DNA from: an uncultured Collinsella sp.
GTDB lineage: Bacteria > Actinomycetota > Coriobacteriia > Coriobacteriales > Coriobacteriaceae
Length of the DNA: 17,097 nt
NCBI GenBank assembly: GCA_934654625.1
Contig: CAKUGM010000033.1
Span: 1-17,097 of the forward strand
Reading direction: 5' to 3'
Shown here: positions 7,348 through 15,380 of the stretch, one piece after another
Numbering within the stretch: the first letter of the stretch is position 1
Layout of the letters: every line of letters begins with the position of its first letter
The notes under the pieces: model-generated
What the model was told of the DNA's origin: nothing
The model's input: only the letters and a program-made list of their open reading frames with translations
The model's database searches: none
Made by a program: the position numbers and the translations under genes

Positions 7348-7377
7348 TGCACATCGCGTCCACTTGATGCGTATAAT
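7348..7377 (+). promoter_or_regulatory. Promoter of the recJ-helicase / rel operon
   Basis: A consensus TATAAT (7372-7377) is preceded by an 18-bp spacer and TGCACA (7348-7353), a 4/6 match to TTGACA. The transcript would start near 7384 and have a leader of about 150 nt before the coding start at 7537. The leader carries a 7-bp GC-rich hairpin with a CGAA loop at 7397-7414. Confidence 0.65.
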
Positions 7378-7436
7378 AGATGGCGTTCAACAGCTCGGCC
7401 TGCCGAAGCGGGCCCACACATCAAGGAAGTGCCCTC

Positions 7437-7550
7437 ATGCGCCCATTTGGTTTCGCGCATGATTGCTGCCATCGCCGCCATCATGCTTCTCACGATCGCG
7501 TCCTCCGCAATCGCTTTGTGGGGAGGTGCGCTGCGCATGCCGTCGCTTAA
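7437..7550 (+). CDS. Possible short leader ORF (37 codons) overlapping the recJ start
   Basis: An ATG at 7437 has AAGGAAG (7423-7429) 7 nt upstream. The frame runs for 37 codons rich in His, Arg and Cys and ends in TAA at 7548-7550, 14 bp inside the recJ-helicase gene. No known protein is recognised. Its placement between promoter and main start, and the overlap, would allow translational coupling. It may equally be a chance frame. Confidence 0.25.
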   Translation: MRPFGFAHDCCHRRHHASHDRVLRNRFVGRCAAHAVA

Positions 7551-10500
7551 AACATCCCATCGCTGGGTCGTCGCCCGTAACGATACCGATCTCGAACGAG
7601 AGCTTTCGCATGCTCTGGGTGTGGCCCCGTTGGTGGCTCGCATCATGGTCGCCCACGGTATCGAATCAGCCGAGGAAGGGCGCCTGTTCCTCACTCCCTC
7701 GCTCGAGCGCGACTGGGCCGACCCTTCGATCATTCCCGGCCTGAACGCTGTGGCCGATCGTGTGCAGACGGCTCTTTCCTCGGGTGAGGTCATCGCCGTC
7801 TTCGGCGATTTCGATGTTGACGGAATCACCTCCACTTGTTTGCTCACCGAGGCGCTGCGTCATCTTGGCGGCACGGTCCATCCGTTCATTCCGCATCGCT
7901 TCGATGAGGGCTACGGTCTTACCGCATGCGCGCTCGATCGCGTAGTCGAGGCATGTTCTCCGTCGTTGATCATCACGGTCGACAACGGCATCGCGGCAAA
8001 AAATGAGGTGCAGCAGATCGTCGAGCGCGGTATCGATATCGTGGTCACCGATCATCACGAGCCGTCCGGCCTGGTCCCCCAGGGCATCCCCGTTGCCGAT
8101 CCCAAAATCGCCGATGAGAGCCCCTCGCGCGAACTTGCCGGTGCCGGAGTTGCCCTCAAGCTCGTGCAGCTGCTGGGTGCTCGTCTGGGCGAGCCGGACC
8201 TTTGGCGCGCCTACACCGAGGTCGCGGCGCTTGGAACCGTGTCGGATATGATGCTTCTCACTCCCGAGAACCGTGCGCTCGTCGCCGATGGCATCGCTCA
8301 TATGCGCACCTCGACGCGCCCGGGATATGTGGCGCTCGCTTCCGTCGCTCGTGCAGACTTGCGCACCATCACCGCGGACGCCCTCTCTTTCTCGCTCATC
8401 CCGCGCCTCAACGCCGCGGGCCGTATGGCCGATCCGGCCCTGGCACTCGATCTGTTGATGGCGACCGACGCCATGGAGGCGGCTCGCCTTGCCGCCCAGC
8501 TTGAAGAGATCAACCAGGATCGTCGTGCGATTGAGGGAAAGCTTGCCGATGAGGCTATGGCGCTTGCCGAGGCCAGCTATGACGGCGGTCGCGTGATCGT
8601 CGTGGGCGGCGAGGGCTGGCACGAGGGCGTCAAGGGCATCGTGGCGAGTCGTCTTACCAATCGATTCCACGTGCCGGCGCTGCTTTTTTCCGTGCAGGAC
8701 GGTATTGCGCGCGGTTCGGGCCGCTCGGTCGGCTCCGTCAATCTGTTCGATGCGGTCGAGCGCTGCTCCGACCTCTTGATTCGCTTTGGCGGCCACGCAG
8801 GTGCCGTCGGTGTGACTATCGATGCCGATAAGCTCGATGAATTTCGTCGACGTATGGGCGAGGTGCTGGCCGAGCTTCCTGCCGAGGATTTCGAGGACAC
8901 CGACGAAGTCGCCGCTGTCGTCAAACTTTCTGAGCTCGACATCGATACTATCGAGCAGATTTCGGTGCTCGAGCCGTTTGGCCAGGGCAACAAGGTCCCG
9001 CTGCTCGCGGCTACGGGCGTGACCATGACCGATCGCGCTGCGGTTGGCAAGACGGGCGACCATATGCGCTTTGTCGCTACCGATGGCATATCGAGCGTGC
9101 CGGCCATCATGTTCCGCGTGCCCGATATCGATCGATGCGTGGCGTGCGATGCCGTCGTGGACCTTGTGTTCGAGGCGGTGGCCGAGCGCTGGCAGGGCCG
9201 TGTGAAGCCCAAGCTGATGGTCAAAGATATCCTCCGACACGATTTGGCGGCGCCTGTGGGCGATGCTGCCGACGATGCGCCCCTCGTGGCCACGCCGGCT
9301 TCCGGCGATTCGCTTCCCGATAGACCGGACGCCTCGCGTCGCGCCATGCTCTCGCGTCTTCCCTATGATGAGCTCACGCGCGCGCTGATCCATTCGTTTA
9401 TCGGGCGCGCAGACCCGCACCCCGCGCAGCGCGATGCGCTCGACGCCTTGGGCCAGGGCAAAAGCGTCCTTGCCGTAATGGGCACCGGACGTGGAAAGTC
9501 CCTGATCTTCCAGGTCCATGCCGCACGCGAGGCACTGGCCCATGATCGCGCGAGCATCTTTGTCTATCCTCTGCGCGCCCTCGTGGCCGACCAGTCGTTC
9601 CATCTAGTCTCACGCTTTTCCCGGCTGGGCCTGCGCACTGCGGTCCTTACGGGTGAGACGCTGCCCGCTGCTCGCGACGCGATCTTCTCGCGCCTGCGCT
9701 CCGGGTCGCTCGACGTCGTTCTCACCACGCCCGAGTTTCTCGCCATCCATCGCGCGCGGTTCTCCGGGGCGCGCATCGGTTTTATCGTTTTCGACGAGGC
9801 GCATCACATGTCGGCGGCGAAGGGTGGAGACCGCAGCGTCTATCTCGATATTCCAGAGGTTCTTCAAGCGCTCGGCTCACCCCAGGTTCTAGCCGCCACG
9901 GCTACTGCTTCTCGTCCTGTTGCCGAGGAGATACGTCGCCTTCTTCCTATCGATGAGGAGGTGGTTGACGATACGGTGCGCGCCAATCTCAATCTCGATG
10001 ACGAGCGCAACTTGCAGACGCGCGAGAACTGCCTCGTTTCCATCGTTGCTACGGGAGACAAGTGCGTGGTGTACGTCAATGCGCGCGACGCTGCCGTCTC
10101 TTTGGCCCGTACGCTTCGACGCCGTATTCCCGAACTGGGTCCTGCCATCGCGTTTTACCACGCAGGGCTTTCGAGAGACGATCGCATGCGCGTGGAGGCG
10201 GCTTTTAGGAGCGGCGAGCTTTCCTGTATCGTATCGACTTCCGCCTTTGGCGAAGGCGTCAACTTGCCCGATATTCGTCATGTCGTCTTGTATCACATGC
10301 CTTTTGGCGCCATCGAGTTCAACCAGATGAGCGGACGTGCAGGGCGTGATGGCAGTGCGGCTCGCATCCACCTGCTCTATTCCGCTCGCGATGCGCGCAT
10401 CAACGAGCACCTGCTCGATGCGTTGGCACCCACGCGCGACGAGCTCGTCGTCTTGTATCGCGCGCTGCAGACTATGTGGCGCGCGGCGCGCACCAAGACG

Positions 10501-10830
10501 GGGGAGGACTCGTTTGTCGCAAGCGATCTTGATATCGCGCAGATGTGCCTTGCTATCGATGCGCGCACGCACGTAGACGAGCGCTCGGTTTCGTGCGGCC
10601 TCGGCGTGTTCGAGGAGCTCGGCTTCGCATGCGTGAAGGGATCGGATGCGGACCGTCGCATCGCCATGACCGAGAATCCGGGCAAGGTCGAACTGTCGCA
10701 TTCCATTCGATACCTCGAGGGCATGCGTACGCGCATGGAGTTTTCGGCATTCAAGAGCTGGGCTTTAGATGCATCTGCTCATGATATGCTTGCACGAGTG
10801 AACAGGCCCATCACACCACGGGCTGAATAG
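7537..10830 (+). CDS. recJ: RecJ single-strand exonuclease fused to a RecQ-like DEAH helicase
   Basis: The 1097-residue protein has two enzymes in one chain. Residues 1-570 are RecJ: DHH motifs FGDFDVDGITS (89-99), VDNG (148-151), TDHH (171-174) and GTVSD (233-237), then RLNAAGRM (290-297). The DHHA1 motif GGHAGAVGV (418-426) and an OB-fold region (EPFGQGN, 479-485) complete this part. Residues ~600-950 are a superfamily 2 helicase: Walker A GTGRGKS (649-655), DEAH (753-756), ATATAS (787-792) and the RecQ-type motif VI QMSGRAGRDG (930-939). The C-terminus (~960-1075) resembles the tail of long Firmicute RecJ proteins. RecJ degrades single strands 5' to 3' and the helicase would feed it, in recombination and fork repair. 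Typical stand-alone RecJ has about 570 residues. The ATG at 7537 is chosen because GGGGAGG (7520-7526) precedes it. Starting at 7459 would add an unlikely hydrophobic segment. Confidence 0.88.
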   Translation: MPSLKTSHRWVVARNDTDLERELSHALGVAPLVARIMVAHGIESAEEGRLFLTPSLERDWADPSIIPGLNAVADRVQTALSSGEVIAVFGDFDVDGITSTCLLTEALRHLGGTVHPFIPHRFDEGYGLTACALDRVVEACSPSLIITVDNGIAAKNEVQQIVERGIDIVVTDHHEPSGLVPQGIPVADPKIADESPSRELAGAGVALKLVQLLGARLGEPDLWRAYTEVAALGTVSDMMLLTPENRALVADGIAHMRTSTRPGYVALASVARADLRTITADALSFSLIPRLNAAGRMADPALALDLLMATDAMEAARLAAQLEEINQDRRAIEGKLADEAMALAEASYDGGRVIVVGGEGWHEGVKGIVASRLTNRFHVPALLFSVQDGIARGSGRSVGSVNLFDAVERCSDLLIRFGGHAGAVGVTIDADKLDEFRRRMGEVLAELPAEDFEDTDEVAAVVKLSELDIDTIEQISVLEPFGQGNKVPLLAATGVTMTDRAAVGKTGDHMRFVATDGISSVPAIMFRVPDIDRCVACDAVVDLVFEAVAERWQGRVKPKLMVKDILRHDLAAPVGDAADDAPLVATPASGDSLPDRPDASRRAMLSRLPYDELTRALIHSFIGRADPHPAQRDALDALGQGKSVLAVMGTGRGKSLIFQVHAAREALAHDRASIFVYPLRALVADQSFHLVSRFSRLGLRTAVLTGETLPAARDAIFSRLRSGSLDVVLTTPEFLAIHRARFSGARIGFIVFDEAHHMSAAKGGDRSVYLDIPEVLQALGSPQVLAATATASRPVAEEIRRLLPIDEEVVDDTVRANLNLDDERNLQTRENCLVSIVATGDKCVVYVNARDAAVSLARTLRRRIPELGPAIAFYHAGLSRDDRMRVEAAFRSGELSCIVSTSAFGEGVNLPDIRHVVLYHMPFGAIEFNQMSGRAGRDGSAARIHLLYSARDARINEHLLDALAPTRDELVVLYRALQTMWRAARTKTGEDSFVASDLDIAQMCLAIDARTHVDERSVSCGLGVFEELGFACVKGSDADRRIAMTENPGKVELSHSIRYLEGMRTRMEFSAFKSWALDASAHDMLARVNRPITPRAE

Positions 10831-10841
10831 GGGGGACCACC

Positions 10842-13241
10842 ATGGGCAGCGCCGCTTCTCATGCAAACGCTACGCCGCATTCCGGTGCGGTCGTTCACAC
10901 GAACCAAGAGGGCGATCTGCGCCCCACGTCCGAGCTGCTGCACATCACGCGCGCCGACGATCTGCCGTATCAGATCATGGCCGACAACTACGATAAGCTT
11001 GCGAGCCTGTGCCGCAAGAATATGAACGAGGACGACCGTGCCAAGGTCGAGCGCGCCTACTGCTTTGCCGCCGAGAAGCACGCGGAGCAAAAGCGCCGCT
11101 CCGGCGAGATGTACATCAACCATCCCGTCGAGGTGGCCATCATCTTGGCCGAGCTCAACATGGACTGCGACGTGGTGTGCGCGGCGCTGCTCCACGATAC
11201 GGTGGAAGATACCGAGACCTCTCTAGACGATGTGGCGAGCATCTTTGGCCCGACTGTTTCCGAGCTCGTTGACGGCGTGACCAAGCTCACCAATATCGAG
11301 GTCGACAGCATGGACGAGAAGCAGGCGCTCAACCTGCGCAAAATGTTTCTCGCCATGTCGCGTGATATCCGCGTGATCATCGTCAAGCTTGCCGACCGCC
11401 TGCATAACATGCGAACCCTCGCGGCCCTGCGCGAAGATCGCCGCCTGTTCAAGGCGCGCGAGACGATGGACGTATATGCGCCCCTGGCGGACCGCTTGGG
11501 CATGAGCTCCATCAAGTGGGAGCTCGAGGACCTCTCCTTCTTCTATCTCGAGCCGGAGGCCTATCAGCGCATCGCGCGCATGGTCGCCGAGAGCCGCGAA
11601 GTGCGCGAGCGCTTCTTGGCCGAGACCATCAAGACCCTGACCGACGAGCTCAAGCATGCCGGGCTCGAAGGGTTCCAGATCAAGGGGCGCTCAAAGCATT
11701 ACTGGTCCATCTACCAGAAGATGCGCCGCAAGGGCAAGGAGTTCTCCGAGATCTACGACCTCGTGGCGCTGCGCGTCATCACCAATACGGTGGGCGATTG
11801 CTATTCCGCGCTCGGCGCGGTCCACTCCCTGTGGCATCCTATGCCCGGGCGATTCAAGGACTATATCGCCATGCCCAAGTTCAATAACTATCAGTCGCTG
11901 CACACGACGGTTATCGGCCCCACGGCTCGTCCGTTGGAGATTCAGATCCGTACATATGAGATGCACGAACAGGCGGAATACGGCATCGCCGCCCACTGGC
12001 TCTATAAGCGCTCGGGAGGCTCGACCGCTTCGAAATCCAACGATGCCCAGCGCCTGGACGATCAGATCAATTGGCTGCGTCGCTCGCTCGACTGGACCGT
12101 TTCCGACGAGATCGACGATCCCAAAGAGTTCCTTCACTCGCTGAAGGTTGACCTCTTTGACCAGGAGATCTTTGTCTTTACCCCCAAGGGCGAGGTCATG
12201 AGCCTGCGCGCCGGGGCCACGCCGCTCGACTTTGCCTATGCGGTGCACACCGAGGTCGGCAACCACTGCGTTGGCGCCAAGGTTAACGGCGCGGTGGCGC
12301 CGCTCTCGCACGAGCTGGCCATGGGCGATCGCGTTGAAATCTTGACCAACAAGGCGGCAAAGCCCTCACGCGACTGGTTCAACATCGTGCGCACGCCCTC
12401 TGCTCGCTCCAAGATCCGTCGCTACTTTGCGGCGGCGACCAAAGACGACGATGCTGTCTCCGGTCGCGATACACTCGCGAAGGACCTGCGCAAGCGCGGC
12501 TTTGGTATCTCTACGCCCCGCTCTACGCGCGCTCTTACCGAGGTCGCGCACGATTTGAACTTCAAGCAGCTCGAGGATCTCTTTGCTGCCGTGGGCGCCG
12601 GCAAGGTCGCCCCGCGCATGGTGTGCAACAAAGTCGAGGCCCTACTCGATCCTAAGCCTACCGAAACGGTGGCCAAACAACCCGACGAGATCGTTGCCGA
12701 GGCGATTAAGCAGGTCCGCGGCACCCGTCGTCCGTCCAAGCGCAAGCGTAAGCCCGCGAGCTCGGGCGTTGTGGTCAAGGGCGGCGATGGCTTGCTCGTT
12801 CGCTTGGCTCACTGCTGCAACCCCGTTGTCGGCGATGACATCGTCGGCTTCATCACGCGCGGCCGCGGCGTGTCGGTCCATCGTGCCGACTGCCCCAACG
12901 TCAAGGGCTTGATGGAGCATCCCGAGCGCATGATCGAAGTCTCGTGGGACGATGGCGCCGATGCGCTCTTCCAGGTCGAGATTGTGGTCGAGTGCCTCGA
13001 CCGCATGGGCCTGCTCAAAGACGTCACCATCGCCATCGGCGACGCGGGGGCCAATATTCTCTCCGCGGCGACGTCGACCGATCGCGAGGGAATCGCCACC
13101 CTGCGATTCCTGGTCGAGATTTCCGACGCCAGCGGCCTGGACGCGTTGCTCGCTGCCATCAGTCGTGTGGAGAGCGTCTTCGATGCTCGCCGCCTTATGC
13201 CCGGCGAGGGCGGCGCGGCACAGGTGACGCATCGCCACTGA
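10842..13241 (+). CDS. rel: Bifunctional (p)ppGpp synthetase/hydrolase (Rel/RSH)
   Basis: This is the stringent-response enzyme that makes and destroys (p)ppGpp from GTP/GDP and ATP at the ribosome. Domains in the 799-residue protein, in order, begin with an HD hydrolase containing INHP (H94), LLHDTVED (H118, D119) and KLADRLHN (D185). The synthetase domain follows, with GRSKHYWSIYQKM (282-294), EIYDLVALRV and RFKD (337-340). Then come TGS (~440-500, with CVGAKVNG), a helical region, a Cys/His zinc finger (HCCNP with C658/C659, and H680/C684) and ACT (~708-785). The RFKD motif is the RXKD form seen in bifunctional enzymes, not the EXDD of synthetase-only RelA, and the HD residues look intact. 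An N-terminal tail of about 45 residues precedes the HD domain. It starts 11 bp after the recJ-helicase stop, behind a G-rich ribosome site, so the two are very probably co-transcribed. Confidence 0.95.
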   Translation: MGSAASHANATPHSGAVVHTNQEGDLRPTSELLHITRADDLPYQIMADNYDKLASLCRKNMNEDDRAKVERAYCFAAEKHAEQKRRSGEMYINHPVEVAIILAELNMDCDVVCAALLHDTVEDTETSLDDVASIFGPTVSELVDGVTKLTNIEVDSMDEKQALNLRKMFLAMSRDIRVIIVKLADRLHNMRTLAALREDRRLFKARETMDVYAPLADRLGMSSIKWELEDLSFFYLEPEAYQRIARMVAESREVRERFLAETIKTLTDELKHAGLEGFQIKGRSKHYWSIYQKMRRKGKEFSEIYDLVALRVITNTVGDCYSALGAVHSLWHPMPGRFKDYIAMPKFNNYQSLHTTVIGPTARPLEIQIRTYEMHEQAEYGIAAHWLYKRSGGSTASKSNDAQRLDDQINWLRRSLDWTVSDEIDDPKEFLHSLKVDLFDQEIFVFTPKGEVMSLRAGATPLDFAYAVHTEVGNHCVGAKVNGAVAPLSHELAMGDRVEILTNKAAKPSRDWFNIVRTPSARSKIRRYFAAATKDDDAVSGRDTLAKDLRKRGFGISTPRSTRALTEVAHDLNFKQLEDLFAAVGAGKVAPRMVCNKVEALLDPKPTETVAKQPDEIVAEAIKQVRGTRRPSKRKRKPASSGVVVKGGDGLLVRLAHCCNPVVGDDIVGFITRGRGVSVHRADCPNVKGLMEHPERMIEVSWDDGADALFQVEIVVECLDRMGLLKDVTIAIGDAGANILSAATSTDREGIATLRFLVEISDASGLDALLAAISRVESVFDARRLMPGEGGAAQVTHRH

Positions 13242-13260
13242 TAGGAAACCAGGAGTGCTT

Positions 13261-13977
13261 ATGGATAGCAAGCTGCCGCTTAAGGCGAATCTGGAACTTG
13301 AGGGTCATGGCCAGCTTCAGGTGGCCACCATCGTCAATGGTCCGATTCAGACCAATACCTATATCGTGGTTTCCCAGGACCATGCCGTGATGATCGATCC
13401 CGCCTGGGAAGGGGAGAAGCTCGCCGAGCGCTTCTTGGCCCTGTTCCCCACAGCGCAGCTTGACGCTATCGTCTGCACCCACGGCCATGCCGACCACGTC
13501 GGCGGCGTGGCGGGTGTTCGTCGTGCCCTTGGCGACGATATCCCGTTCATGATCTCGGGCCTCGATGCGCCCCATCTTTCCGAGGCCATACGCAGCATGA
13601 GGATATCGTGGGGCATCGATACCGAGATGCCGCCCGTACCCGATCGCTTGCTTGAGGAAGGTTCGCGCATCGAGGCGGGCGATGTTTGCTTCCAGGCGTT
13701 TTCGACCCCTGGTCATACGCCGGGCGGTCTGGTGTTTTTCGTTGCCGCTGCCGATGCGAATATCGCTTTTGTGGGCGACACCCTTTTTCCCGGCGGTTAC
13801 GGCCGCGTCGATCTTCCCGGTGGTAACGAGGCGTCGATGATGCGCTCGCTTGCGCGTATAGGAACCTCTTTACCTGCGGATACCCTGTGCTATGTGGGAC
13901 ACAACGACACCACGACCATCGCTCGCGAGCTCAAGTCGAATCCCTTTATGGCTTATGCTATCCGCCATGAGCACTAG
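13261..13977 (+). CDS. Metallo-beta-lactamase-fold hydrolase (glyoxalase II-like)
   Basis: The 238-residue protein has the full dinuclear-metal site of the family: THGHADH (73-79; H74, H76, D78, H79), PGHTPGG with H152, bridging D173 in GDTLF, and H214 in VGHNDTTT. The order and spacing fit small glyoxalase II-like hydrolases that cleave thioesters such as S-lactoylglutathione. The real substrate is unknown, and other MBL-fold activities are possible. ATG at 13261 is preferred because AGGAG (13251-13255) sits 5 nt upstream; GTG at 13255 would add two residues but would place the start on top of that site. It lies 19 bp after rel and probably belongs to the same operon, as MBL-fold hydrolases often do next to rel in Gram-positive bacteria. 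Confidence 0.88.
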   Translation: MDSKLPLKANLELEGHGQLQVATIVNGPIQTNTYIVVSQDHAVMIDPAWEGEKLAERFLALFPTAQLDAIVCTHGHADHVGGVAGVRRALGDDIPFMISGLDAPHLSEAIRSMRISWGIDTEMPPVPDRLLEEGSRIEAGDVCFQAFSTPGHTPGGLVFFVAAADANIAFVGDTLFPGGYGRVDLPGGNEASMMRSLARIGTSLPADTLCYVGHNDTTTIARELKSNPFMAYAIRHEH

Positions 13978-14059
13978 TTCTTTCGTTTCGAAGAATATCG
14001 AAGCTTTCGTTTTGGTTATGTGAAAGTGCGGCTCAGGCCAGTTTGGGGATGGGCGCACA

Positions 14060-14068
14060 TGGTATGCT
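14060..14068 (+). promoter_or_regulatory. Extended -10 promoter of the aldolase gene
   Basis: TGGTATGCT (14060-14068) is an extended -10 (TGn plus TATGCT). It resembles the TGGTATAGT in front of the tRNA-Leu gene. No good -35 is visible. The transcript would begin about 33 bp before the ATG at 14108. Confidence 0.45.
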
Positions 14069-14107
14069 TTGCTATGTCATTTCGGCACTTCGAACTAGGG
14101 GGTTCGT

Positions 14108-14974
14108 ATGCTCGTCAACGCAAGCGACATGCTCAAGAACGCTGAAGCCGGCCATTACGCTCTGGGCGCCTTCAACACCAACAACCTGGAATGGACGCTC
14201 GCCATTCTCCAGGCGGCTGAGGAGGCTAAGTCTCCGCTTATCATGCAGTGCACGGGCGGCGCTGCCAAGTGGATGGGCAGCTACAAGGTTTGCGCCGATA
14301 TGGTCAAGGCTTGCGTCGAGGCCCTCAACATCACGGTCCCTGTCGCTCTGCACCTCGATCATGGCTCCTATGAGGATTGCTTCAAGGCCATGGACGCGGG
14401 CTTCACCTCCATCATGTATGACGGCTCCCACGAGGCCGATTTCCAGACCAACCTCGACCGCACCAAGGAGCTTGTGGACCTCGCTCACTCTCGCGGCCTT
14501 TCCATCGAGGCCGAGGTCGGCGGCATCGGCGGTACCGAGGACGGCGTGACCTCCTCTGGCGAGTTGGCCGATCCCGAGCAGTGCAAGCAGATTGCCGACC
14601 TGGGTGTCGACTTCCTCGCTTGCGGTATCGGCAACATCCACGGTCTGTATCCGGCCGACTGGAAGGGCCTGTCCTTTGAGCGCTTGGGCGAGATCAAGGC
14701 CCTTACCGGCAGCCTTCCGCTCGTTCTGCACGGCGGCACCGGCATCCCCGAGGATCAGATCAAGAAGGCCATCACGCTTGGCGTTTCCAAGATCAACGTC
14801 AACACCGACCTTCAGGTCGTTTACGCCAAGGCTATCCGCGAGTACATCGAGGCTGGCAAGGATCAGCAGGGCAAGGGCTACGATCCGCGTAAGCTCATCA
14901 AGCCCGGTCGCGAGGCCATCGTCGCCCGCACCAAGGAGCTCATGGAGCAGTTTGGCAGCGTGAACAAGGCCTAA
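14108..14974 (+). CDS. fba: Class II fructose-1,6-bisphosphate aldolase
   Basis: This enzyme cleaves fructose-1,6-bisphosphate to glyceraldehyde-3-phosphate and dihydroxyacetone phosphate in glycolysis (reverse in gluconeogenesis) using a catalytic metal. The 288 residues match the B. subtilis-type class II enzymes. The active-site Asp-His pair is in LHLDHG (D84, H85), and acidic residues lie in EAEVGGIGG (134-142). The further metal-ligand histidines are H178 (GNIHG) and H208 (LHGGTG), and the phosphate-binding NVNTD is at 230-234. A tagatose-bisphosphate aldolase is the main alternative, since both share these motifs. The start has AGGGGG (14097-14102) 5 nt upstream. It stands alone between its own promoter and a strong terminator. 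Codon use is strongly biased, as in a highly expressed gene. Confidence 0.92.
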   Translation: MLVNASDMLKNAEAGHYALGAFNTNNLEWTLAILQAAEEAKSPLIMQCTGGAAKWMGSYKVCADMVKACVEALNITVPVALHLDHGSYEDCFKAMDAGFTSIMYDGSHEADFQTNLDRTKELVDLAHSRGLSIEAEVGGIGGTEDGVTSSGELADPEQCKQIADLGVDFLACGIGNIHGLYPADWKGLSFERLGEIKALTGSLPLVLHGGTGIPEDQIKKAITLGVSKINVNTDLQVVYAKAIREYIEAGKDQQGKGYDPRKLIKPGREAIVARTKELMEQFGSVNKA

Positions 14975-14990
14975 CAACCGTCCCTTTAAG

Positions 14991-15042
14991 AGGCTCCGGC
15001 CATGCTTTCTCGCACGAGAGAGGGCGGGCCGGGGCCTTTTTT
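14991..15042 (+). terminator. Intrinsic terminator of fba
   Basis: AGGCTCCGGCC (14991-15001) pairs over 11 bp with 15027-15037. An inner 7-bp stem (CTTTCTC with GAGAGAG) extends the hairpin, and a run of six T follows (15037-15042). Confidence 0.9.
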
Positions 15043-15090
15043 CGTTTCAAACTCGGTTCTGAGACAAGGGAAAAAGTTTATCTGCACCCC

Positions 15091-15116
15091 TTGCCGCGTT
15101 TTCAATATGGTATAGT
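15091..15116 (+). promoter_or_regulatory. Promoter of tRNA-Leu
   Basis: TGGTATAGT (15108-15116) is an extended -10. TTGCCG (15091-15096) is a -35-like hexamer but its 14-bp spacer is short, so the extended -10 is probably the main determinant. Transcription would start about 15 nt before the mature tRNA. Confidence 0.5.
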
Positions 15117-15137
15117 TGCAAACGCACCTGAGCGTGC

Positions 15138-15224
15138 GCCCGAGTGGCGGAATTGGCAGACGCAGTGGACTCAAAATCCACCGATGGCGACATCGTGCGA
15201 GTTCGAGTCTCGCCTCGGGCACCA
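15138..15224 (+). tRNA. tRNA-Leu (anticodon CAA)
   Basis: This 87-nt class II tRNA decodes UUG. The acceptor GCCCGAG (15138-15144) pairs with CTCGGGC (15214-15220). The anticodon stem GTGGA/TCCAC (15165-15169 and 15177-15181) encloses the loop CTCAAAA, with anticodon CAA at 15172-15174. A long variable arm contains GATG/CATC, and the T arm is GCGAG-TTCGAGT-CTCGC. The discriminator is A15221 and CCA is encoded (15222-15224). Confidence 0.96.
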
Positions 15225-15236
15225 TTCGAACAGTGA

Positions 15237-15260
15237 GGACCCCAGCGATGGGGTCCTTTC
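15237..15260 (+). terminator. Terminator after tRNA-Leu
   Basis: GGACCCCA (15237-15244) pairs perfectly with TGGGGTCC (15249-15256) around a GCGA tetraloop and is followed by TTTCTT. Confidence 0.8.
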
Positions 15261-15270
15261 TTGTAGACGC

Positions 15271-15380
15271 CGAACTCGCGTGAGCGCGCGGAGCGTTAAG
15301 CAAACAGGCCTGCGGCCTGTTTGTAGCGGAGCGTGGCGAGGGCGCGAGCCTGAGCCCGGGATTTCGCGAAGCGAAAGCCC
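15271..15380. repeat. GC-rich hairpin block downstream of tRNA-Leu
   Basis: It contains a perfect 10-bp hairpin CAAACAGGCC-TGC-GGCCTGTTTG (15301-15323) flanked by direct repeats GCGGAGCGT (15288-15296 and 15326-15334). An outer CTCGCG/CGCGAG pairing (15275-15280 with 15343-15348) and a second hairpin (15358-15367 with 15371-15380, one mismatch) complete it. No credible ORF was found. It may be a REP-like repeat or the remnant of an inserted element. Confidence 0.55.

Noticed and set aside
7294..7536. Upstream in-frame extension of the RecJ-helicase gene, including a hydrophobic segment from 7459
   Set aside because: It crosses the TATAAT promoter. The hydrophobic stretch does not fit a cytoplasmic nuclease, and the best Shine-Dalgarno belongs to ATG 7537.
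7666..9603. 645-codon open frame on the minus strand opposite the RecJ domain
   Set aside because: It lies antisense to well-conserved RecJ motifs, has no domain and shows His/Arg-rich composition typical of reverse-frame shadows.
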